From Symsagittifera roscoffensis (Eukaryota > Xenacoelomorpha > Acoela > Convolutidae): a stretch of DNA of 64,000 nt. The translations under genes and the position numbers were made by a program. Numbering within the stretch: the first letter of the stretch is position 1; each line of letters opens with the position of its first letter. The notes beneath the pieces were generated by a model that was not told the origin of the DNA, made no database searches, and saw nothing but the letters and a program-made list of their open reading frames with translations. This document shows positions 54,561 to 64,000 of the stretch, in pieces. Where the stretch lies: NCBI RefSeq assembly GCF_963678635.1, contig NC_087064.1:49833346-49897345 (forward strand), in the 5' to 3' direction.

Positions 54561-57500
54561 TTACTTTTTCTTCGAAATTGTGTTTTTAATAAATTTTCCC
54601 ATTTTCGAGGTCCGGTGCAGCCAATCTGGACATTTCGACAACGTAAATTTTTTTTGATTGTGCAACTGTATTAGAACTGCGTCAGTACGTCGAGCGAAAT
54701 TGTGCTGAATGGATATCAAACTCGTAAATGTGCGCCAAAAAATGGTTGGGTTTCAGTATTTGTTAGAAATACCGATCGTACAAAAAAAAATTGAAAGAAA
54801 GGTAAGACCATTATATTTTCAATAGAATACGTCTCAGTGTTACTGAGTCCACCCAATAACATTAAGTTTTAAAAATTAGTGAGTAAAACAATTGCGCCAA
54901 AATGTAGCATTTTTAAGATACAAATCGAAACTATGGCCAAAAATATAATCATAGCAAAAAACCAAACACACAGTTATAAAGCTATGAACCATACGGTACA
55001 ATTGAGCCCTTTTGAGCGCGATCTACTGAAATTTTCCATTATTAAATTTGGTAAGCTCAACAAGTGCGCAAAAAAGCTGGAAAATGGTGTTTCTAGGTAC
55101 GAATTAAAAGTATGGCCAAAATATTGACCACAGCAAAAACCAAACACACAGTTTTTAAGCTCTGAATAAAGTGATGAATTTGATTCCACTCTGAGCTCGA
55201 TCCCTTTACGTCAGTAGGCTTTCCCAAATAAAATATTTTGGGGTTCATCGAGATACCTATATTGGCTGCCATGTGCTGTCAAAAATGAAAAAGTTTGTCC
55301 TTGGAAAAAGTATAGCATCGATCTATGAGAGAAACAACATTGTTTCATAAACGGACCTACAAGATAACCCAAACTTCTTGGTTAGTGTTATCAAAATATG
55401 TCTGTACAGTTAAGACCCATCTTAAGCGCGTCTGGTTTGTCTCAACAAGAATAGAACCCCAATTATTTCACGACAAAAGAAATCTTAAAACCAACGACTT
55501 TTCTAGGACAAATTCAATGGTTTAAAAACAATCCAGCGCTGTTTGGCTCCTGGTTCCAACGCTAACTCAGTAGGTTTACACAATCAAATAACTTTGGGTT
55601 CATCGAAATGCCCATATTGGCTGCCATGTGCCGTAAAAATGGAAAAATTTGTCCTTGGAAAAAGTATAGCATCGATCCAAGAGAGAAACAATATTGTTTC
55701 ATAGAGGGACCTGCATGATAACCCAAGCTCCTCAATTAGTGTTATCAAACTGTGTCTGTGCCTTTCTGACCCATCTTAAGCGCGTCTGGTTTGTCTCAAC
55801 AAGAACAGAACCCCATTCGTTTCACGACAAAATAAACCTTAAAATAAACGACTTTTCTACGACAAGTTCGATAGCTTAAAAACACCCCAGCGATGTTTGG
55901 CTTCTGGTTTTAACTCTACCTCACTAAGTTTTCACAATAAAACAGTTTGGGGCTCATCAAGATACCTACATTGGCTGCCATGTGACGTCAAAAATGGAAA
56001 AATTTGTCCTTGGAAAAAGAATAGCATCGATCCAAGGGAGAAACAACATTTTTTCATAAAGTGACCTACATGATAACCCAAGTTCCTCGACTAGTGTTAT
56101 CAAAAAGTGTCTGTACATTTAAGACCCATCTTAAGCGCGTCTGGTTTGTCTCAACAGAAATAGAACCTCATTTGTTTCATGACGAAATAATTCTTAAAAC
56201 CAACGACTTTTCTGCGACAAGTTCAATAGGTTAAAAAGATTCCAGCGCTGCTTTTCTCCTGGTTCAAACGCTATCTCGGTAGATATACACAATCAAATAA
56301 CTTTGAGCTCATCAAGATTCCCACATTGGCTGCCATGTGCCGTCAAAAATGAAAACACTTGTTCTTCGAAATTTTGTTTTTATTAAAGAATTTTGCCATT
56401 TTCCAGGTCCGGGGACAGCCAATCTGGGCATTTCGACAGATTAAAACTTTTTTCATTGTGCAACTGTGTTACAACTGCGTCAAAGGGTCGAGCTAATTTG
56501 TGCTGAATTGTTGTCAACCTAGAGAACTGTTCGCCAGAAAATGGTTGGGTTTCATTATTTATTAGAAACATGAATGCATTTTCAAAATTGCCAATTTTTT
56601 TTTTGAAATACCGAACGCACAAAAAATAAACTGAGAGAAAAAAATGACCATTATCTTTTCAATAGATTACTTCTTAGCGTTTCTGAGTCTAGTCCAATAA
56701 CATTAAATTTAAATAGTTAGTTCAACAATTGCGCCAAAATAGCCAAAATGTAGCATTTTTAAGGTACAAATCGAAACTATGGCCAAAAAATTGACCATAG
56801 CAAAAAACCAAACACACAGTTATAAAGCTATGAACCATACGGTACAATTGAGTCCTTTTGAGCGCGATCTACTGAAATTTTCTATTATTAAATTTGGTAA
56901 GCTCAACAAGTGCGCAAAATTATCTGGAAAAATGGTGTTTCTATGTACGAATTAAAAGTATGGCCAAAATATTCACCACAGCAAAAACCAAACACACAGT
57001 TTTTAAGCTCTGAATAAAGTGATGAATTTGATTTTAATCTGAGCTCGATCCCTTTACGTCAGTAGGTTTACACAATAAAAAATTTTGGGGTTCATCGAGA
57101 TACCTACATTGTTTCACAACGTTCGGTATTTCAATTTTTTTTTTGAAATACCGAACGCACAAAAAATAAACTGAGAGAAAAAAATGACCATTATCTTTTC
57201 AATAGATTACTTCTTAGCGTTTCTGAGTCTAGTCCAATAACATTAAATTTAAATAGTTAGTTCAACAATTGCGCCAAAATAGCCAAAATGTAGCATTTTT
57301 AAGGTACAAATCGAAACTATGGCCAAAAAATTGACCATAGCAAAAAACCAAACACACAGTTATAAAGCTATGAACCATACGGTACAATTGAGTCCTTTTG
57401 AGCGCGATCTACTGAAATTTTCTATTATTAAATTTGGTAAGCTCAACAAGTGCGCAAAATTATCTGGAAAATGGTGTTTCTATGTACGAATTAAAAGTAT

Positions 57501-60500
57501 GGCCAAAATATTCACCACAGCAAAAACCAAACACACAGTTTTTAAGCTCTGAATAAAGTGATGAATTTGATTTTAATCTGAGCTCGATCCCTTTACGTCA
57601 GTAGGTTTACACAATAAAAAATTTTGGGGTTCATCGAGATACCTACATTGGCTGCCATGTGCCGTCAAAAATGGAAAAATTTGTCCTTGGAAAAAGTCTA
57701 TGAGAGAAACAACATTGTTTCATAAAAGGACCTACAATATAACCCAAATATTTTGGTTAGTGTTATCAAAATATGTCTGTACAGTTAAGACCCATCTTAA
57801 GCGCGTCTGGTTTGTCTCAACAAGAACAGAATCCCAATCATTTCACGACAAAAGAAATCTTAAAACCAACGACTTTTCTCGGACAAATTCAATGGTTTAA
57901 AAACAATCCAGCGCTGTTCGGCTCCTGGTTCTAACGCTAACTCAATAGGTTTACATAATCAAATAATTTTGGATTCATCGAGATGTCCATATTGGCTGCC
58001 ATGTGCCGTAAAAAATGGAAAAATTTTTTCCTTGGAAAAAGTTTAGCATCGATCCAAGAGAGAAACAATATTGTTTCATAAAGGGACCTGCATGATAACC
58101 CAAGCTCCTCAATTAGTGTTATCAAATTGTGTCTGTGCCTTTATGACCCATCTTAAGCGCGTCTGGTTTGTCTCAACAAGAACAGAACCCCATTCGTTTC
58201 ACGACAAAATAAACCTTAAAATAAACGACTTTTCTACGAGAAGTTCATTAGCTTAAAAACACCCCAGCGATGTTTGGCTTCTGGTTATAGCTCTACCTCA
58301 CTAGGTTTACACAATAAAACATTTTGGGGTTCATCAAGATACCTAGATTGGCTGCCATGTGCCGTCAAAAATGGAAAAATTTGTCCTTGGAAAAAGAATA
58401 GCATCGATCCAAGGGAGAAACAACATTTTTTCATAAAGTGACCTACATGATAACCCAAGCTCCTCGACTAGTGTTATCAAAAAGTGTCTGTACATTTAAG
58501 ACCCATCTTAAGCGCGTCTGGTTTGTCTCAACAGAAATAGAACCTCATTCGTTTCATCACGAAATAAATCTTAAAACCAACGACTTTTCTACGACAAGTT
58601 CAATAGGTTAAAAAGATTCCAGCGCTGCTTTTCTCCAGGTTCTAACGCTATCTCGGACTAGCTCATCAAGATGCCCACATTGGCTGCCATGTGCCGTCAA
58701 AAATGAAAACACTTGTTCTTCGAAATTATGTTTTTAGTAAAGAATTTTGCCATTTTCGAGGTCCGGGGACAGCCAATCTGGGCATTTCGACAGATTAAAA
58801 CTTTTTTCATTGTGCAACTGTGTTACAATTGCGTCAAAGGGTCGAGCTAATTTGTGCTGAATTGTTGTCAACCTAGAGAACTGTTCGCCAGAAAATGGTT
58901 GGGTTTCATTATTTGTTAGAAACATGAATGCATTTTCAAAATTGCCATATTTTTTTGAAATACCGAGCGCACAAAAAATAAACTGAGAGAAAAATATGAC
59001 CCTTATCTTTTCAATATATTACTTCTTAGTGTTTCTGAGTCAAGTCCAATAACATTAAGTTTAAAAGTTAGTTCAACAAATGCGCCAAATTAGCCAAAAT
59101 GTGGCATTATTAAATTACAAATCAAACCTATGGCCTAAAAATTGACCATAGCAAAAACCAAACATACAGTAACAGAGCTTTGAACAATACGGTGCAATTG
59201 AGCTCCTCTGAGCGCGATCCACTGAAGTTTTCCATTAAAAAGTTTAGCAAGCTCAACAAATGCGCGAAAATAGCTAGAAAATGGTGTATCTAGGTACAAA
59301 TTAAAAGTATGAAAAAAAAAATGACCACAGCAAAAAGATAACCCAAATTGCTCAATTAGTGTTATCAAAATGTGTCTGTGCCGTTATGGCCCATCTTAAG
59401 CGCGTCTAGTTTGTCTCAACAAGAACAGAACCCCATTCGTTTCACCACAAAATAAACCTTAAAATAAACGACTTTTCTACGACAAGTTCAATAGCTTAAA
59501 AACACCCCAGCGATGTTTGGCTTCTGATTCTAACGCTACCTGAGTAGGTTTACACAATAAAGTATTTTGCGTTTCATCGAGATACCTATATTGGCTATCA
59601 TGTGCCGTCAAAAATGGAAAAACGTGTCCTTGGAAAAAGTATAGCATCGATCTATGAGAAGAACAATATTTTTTCACAAAGGGACCTACAAGATAACCCA
59701 AATTCCTCGATAAGTGTTGTCAAAGTATGTCTGTACAGTTAAGACCCATCTTAAGCGCGTCTGGTTTGTCTCAACAAGAACAGAACCCCAATCATTTCAC
59801 GACAAAAGAAATCTATAAACCAACGAATTTTCTAGGACAAATTCAATGGGTTAAAAACAATCCAGCGCTGTTTGGCTCCTGGTTCTAACGCTAACTCTCA
59901 GTAGGTTTACACAATCAAATAACTTTGGATTCCTCGAGATGCCCATATTGGCTGCCATGTGCCGTAAAAATGGAAAAATTTGTCCTTGGAAAAAGTATAG
60001 CATCGATCCAAGAGAGAAACAATATTGTTTCATAAAGGGACCTGCATGATAACCCAAGCTCCTCAATTAAAATTATCAAATTGTGTATGTGCCTTTATGA
60101 TCCATCTTAAGCGCGTCTGGCTTGTCTCAACAAGAACAGAACCCCATTCGTTTCACGACAAAATAAACCTTAAAATAAACGATTTTTCTACGACAAGTTC
60201 AATAGCTTAAAAACACCCCAGCGATGTTTGGCTTCTGGTTTTAACTCTACCTCACTAGGTTTACACAATAAAACATTTTGGGGTTCATCGAGATACCTAC
60301 ATTGGCTGCCATGTGCCGTCAAAAAAAATTTGTCCTTGGAAAAAGTATAGCATCGATCTATGAGAGAAACAACATTGTTTCATAAAGGGACCTACAAGAT
60401 TCTTGGTTAGTGTTATCAAAATATGTCTGTACAGTTAAAACCTATCTTAAGCGCGTCTGGTTTGTCTCAGCAAGAACAGAGCCCCAATCATTTCACGACA

Positions 60501-61660
60501 AAAGAAATCTTAAAACCAACGACTTTTCTAGGACAAATTCAATGGTTTAAAAACAATCCAGCGCTGTTTGGCTCCTGGTTCTAACGCTAACTCAGTAGGT
60601 TTACACAATCAAATAACTTTGGGTTCATCGAGATGCCCATATTGGCTGCCATGTGCCGTAAAAAATGGAAAAATTCGTCCTTGGAAAAAGTATAGCATCG
60701 ATCCAAGAGAGAAACAACATTGTTTCATAAAGGGACCTGAATGATAACCCAAGTTCCTCGACTAGTGTTATCAAAATGTGTCTGTACAGTTAAGACCGAT
60801 CTTCAGCGCGTCTGGTTTGTCTCAACAGGAATAGAACCTCATTCGTTTTACGACGAAATAAATCTTAAAACCAACGACATTTCTACGACAAGTTCTATAG
60901 GTTAAAAAGATTCCAGCGCTGCTTTTCTCCTGGTTCTATCGCTACCTCGGTAGGTATACACAATCAAATAACTTTAGGCTCATTGAGATGCCCACAATGG
61001 CTGCCACGTGTCGTCAAAATTGAGAACAATTGTTCTTCAAAATTCTGTTTTTAGTAAAGAATTTTTCCATTTTTGAGGTCCGGGGACAACTAATCTGGGC
61101 ATTTCGACAGATTAAAACTTTTTTCATTGTGCAACTGTGTTACAACTGCGTCGAAGCGTCGAGCTAATTTCTGCTGAATTGTTGTCAACCTAGAGAACTG
61201 TTCGCCAGAAAATGGTTGGGTTTCCTTATTTGTTAGAAACATGAGTGCATTTTCAAAAATGCCAATTTTTTTTGAAATACCGAACGCACAAAAAATCAAC
61301 TGAGAGAAAAATATTAATCCTTATATTTTCAATAGAACACTTCTTAGCGTTTCTGAGTCCAATTCAATAACATTAAGTTTATATTGTTAGTTAAACAAAT
61401 GCGCCAAATTAGCCAAAATGTGGCATTATTAAGGTACAAATCAAACCTATGGCCAAAAAATTGACCATAGCAAAAAACAAACATACAGTTACAGAGCTAT
61501 GAACAATACGGTGCAATTGAGCTCCTCTGATGGCGATCCACTGAAGTTTTCCATTAAAAAATATAGCAAGCTTAACAAGTGCGCGAAAATAGCTGGAAAA
61601 TGGTGTTTCTAGGTACAAATTAAAAGTATGGCAAAAAAATGGCCACATTAAAAAGATAAC
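54561..61660. repeat. Higher-order satellite region: SatC-SatB-SatA cycles
   Basis: SatC starts near 54,560, 56,370, 58,710 and 61,030. Each is followed by one or two SatB units and then several SatA monomers. The last two cycles are about 2.33 kb. SatA words GTCCTTGGAAAAAGTATAGC and CAGCGCTGTTTGGCTCCTGG distinguish these monomers from the left array. No gene. The frames of 60-80 codons repeat from monomer to monomer. Confidence 0.85.
56591..57649. repeat. Recent 520-bp tandem duplication with a hairpin at the joint
   Basis: 56,591-57,111 and 57,131-57,649 differ by only about one indel (offset 540). At the joint, CGTTCGGTATTTCAA (57,120-57,134) is the inverted copy of TTGAAATACCGAACG (57,143-57,157), with eight T between them. 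Confidence 0.88.
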
Positions 61661-64000
61661 CCAAATTGCTCAATGAGTGTTATCAAATTGTGTCTGTGCC
61701 GTTATGACCCATCTTAAGCGCGTCTAGTTTGTCTCAACAAGAACAGAACCCCATTCGTTTCACGACAAAATGAACCTTAAAATAAACGACTTTTCTACGA
61801 CAAGTTCAATAGCTTAAAAACACCCCAGCGATGTTTGGCTTCTGGTTCTAACGCTACCTGAGTAGGTTTACACAATAAAATATTTTGGGTTTCATCGAGA
61901 TACTTACATTGGCTACCATGTGTGGTCAAAAAGGAAAATTGTGTCCTTGGAAAAAGTATAGCATCGATCTCTGAGAGAAACAACATTGTTTCATAAAGGA
62001 ACCTACATGATAACCCAAATTCCTCGATAAGTGTTATCAAAATAAGTCTGTACAGTAAAGACCCATCTTAAGTGCGTCTGGTTTGTCTCAACAAGAACAG
62101 AACCTCAATCATTTCACAACAAAGGAAACCTTAAAACCAACGACTTTTCTAGGACAAAATCAATGGGTTAAAAACAATCCAGCGCTGTTTGGCTCCTGGT
62201 TCTAACGCTAACTCACTATTTACACAATCAAATATTTTGGGTTTCATCGAGATACTTACATTGGCTACCATGTGTGGTCAAAAAGGAAAATTGTGTCCTT
62301 GGAAAAAGTATAGCATCGATCTCTGAGAGAAACAACATTGTTTCATAAAGGAACCTACATGATAACCCAAATTCCTCGATAAGTGTTATCAAAATAAGTC
62401 TGTACAGTTAAGACCCATCTTAAGTGCGTCTGGTTTGTCTCAACAAGAACAGAACCTCAATCATTTCACGACAAAATAAACCTTAAAATAAACGACTTTT
62501 CTACGACAAGTTCGATAGCTTAAAAACACCCCAGCGATGTTTGGCTTCTGGTTTTAACTCTACCTCACTAGGTTTACACAATAAAACATTTTGGGGCTCA
62601 TCAAGATACCTACATTGGCTGCCATGTGCCGTCAAAAATGGAAAAATTTGTCCTTGGAAAAAGAATAGCATCGATCCAAGGGAGAAACAACATTGTTTCA
62701 TAAAGGAACCTACATGATAACCCAAATTCCTCGATAAGTGTTATCAAAACAAGTCTGTACAGTTAAGACCCATCTTAAGTGCGTCTGGTTTGTCTCAACA
62801 AGAACAGAACCTCAATCATTTCACGACAAAGGAAACCTTAAAACCAACGACTTTTCTAGGACAAAATCAATGGGTTAAAGACAATCCAGCGCTGTTTGGC
62901 TCCTGGTTCTAACGCTAACTCAGTATTCACACAATCAAATTTTTTGGGTTTCATCGAGATACTTACATTGGCTACATTCGTGGTCAAAAAGGAAAATTGT
63001 GTCCTTGGAAAAAGTATAGCATCGATCTCTGAGAGAAACAACATTGTTTCATAAAGGAACCTACATGATAACCCAAATTCCTCGATAAGTGTTATCAAAA
63101 TAAGTCTGTACAGTTAAGACCCATCTTAAGTGCGTCTGGTTTGTCTCAACAAGAACAGAACCTCAATCATTTCACGACAAAATAAACCTTAAAATAAACG
63201 ACTTGTCTACGACAAGTTCGATAGCTTAAAAACACCCCAGCGATGTTTGGCTTCTGGTTTTAACTCTACCTCACTAGGTTTACACAATAAAACATTTTGG
63301 GGCTCATCAGGATACCTACATTGGCTGCCATGTGCCGTCAAAAATGGAAAAATTTGTCCTTGGAAAAAGAATAGCATCGATCCAAGGGAGAAACAACATT
63401 GTTTCATAAAGGAACCTACATGATAACCCAAATTCCTCGATAAGTGTTATCGAAATAAGTCTGTACAGTTAAGACCCATCTTAAATGCGTCTGGTTTGTC
63501 TCAACAAGAACAGAACCTCAATCATTTCACGACAAAGGAAACCTTAAAACCAACGACTTTTCTACGACAAGTTCGATAGCTTAAAAACACCCCAGCGATG
63601 TTTGACTTCTGGTTTTAACTCTACCTCACTAGGTTTACACAATGAAACATTTTGGGGCTCATCAAGATACCTACATTGGCTGCCATGTGCCGTCAAAAAT
63701 GGAAAAATTTGTCCTTGGAAAAAGAATATCATCGATCCAAGGGAGAAACAACATTGTTTCATAAAGGAACCTACATGATAACCCAAATTCCTCGATAAGT
63801 GTTATAAAAATAAGTCTGTACAGTTAAGACCTATCTTAAGTGCGTCTGGTTTGTCTCAACAAGAACAGAACCTCAATCATTTCACGACAAAGGAAACCTT
63901 AAAACCAACGACTTTTCTAGGACAAAATCAATGGGTTAAAAACAATCCAGCGCTGAAGGCTCCTGGTTCTAACGCTAACTCAGTATTTACACAATCAAAT
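61661..64000. repeat. SatA array, recently amplified monomer types
   Basis: Two monomer types alternate: type a with GGCTACCATGTGTGGTCAAA (61,910, 62,270; 62,968 diverged) and type b with GGCTGCCATGTGCCGTCAAA (62,620, 63,325, 63,680). Type b units carry nearly the same 74-codon minus frame three times (62,501, 63,207, 63,562). The array runs off the window. Confidence 0.88.

Overview
This is AT-rich animal (invertebrate-like) nuclear DNA, almost entirely repeats and decayed mobile elements. The reasons are a broken Ty3/gypsy retrotransposon, a tRNA-derived SINE, satellite arrays with monomers near 180 and 360 bp, a 200-base assembly gap, GT-AG exon-like pieces and no bacterial gene organisation. 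The species cannot be named from the sequence. No intact long gene is present.

Layout. 1-18,270: a mosaic of long low-copy repeat modules (called A-F and P here) duplicated in changing order. It includes a 46-codon membrane-peptide exon in three copies and a strong hairpin at 16,692-16,855. 8,300-10,850 is a less repetitive island with decayed coding pieces on both strands. 18,467-19,550: a direct repeat flanking a tRNA-derived SINE. 19,550-22,600: no gene, but hairpin-bearing tandem repeats and ATTATAAT-rich DNA. 22,812-29,624: a Ty3/gypsy element with LTRs, primer site, gag, reverse transcriptase, RNase H and integrase, all broken by stops and frameshifts. 29,821-30,170: a small inverted-repeat element. 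30,590-33,770: a tandem array of about 360 bp period. 34,385-43,648 and 53,452-64,000: one large satellite domain built of SatA (about 359 bp), SatB (about 180 bp) and SatC (about 330 bp).

The most interesting object is a 9.8-kb element at 43,655-53,445 inserted in a SatB monomer. It has perfect inverted ends (AGTAGTATAG...CTATACTACT), a 6-bp target-site duplication (AACAAG on both sides) and empty-site equivalents elsewhere in the satellite. Its long terminal inverted repeats are built largely from a 29-30 bp minisatellite. Its roughly 5-kb centre is non-satellite DNA with several exon-like segments, mostly on the minus strand. The architecture recalls Foldback/Galileo elements; the AG...CT ends and 6-bp duplication recall Polinton/Maverick. 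No hallmark gene of either group is visible, and a sequence gap lies just inside the right arm.

The genes do not form a working pathway here: the coding signal is remnants of transposons plus a few candidate exons whose function I cannot assign.
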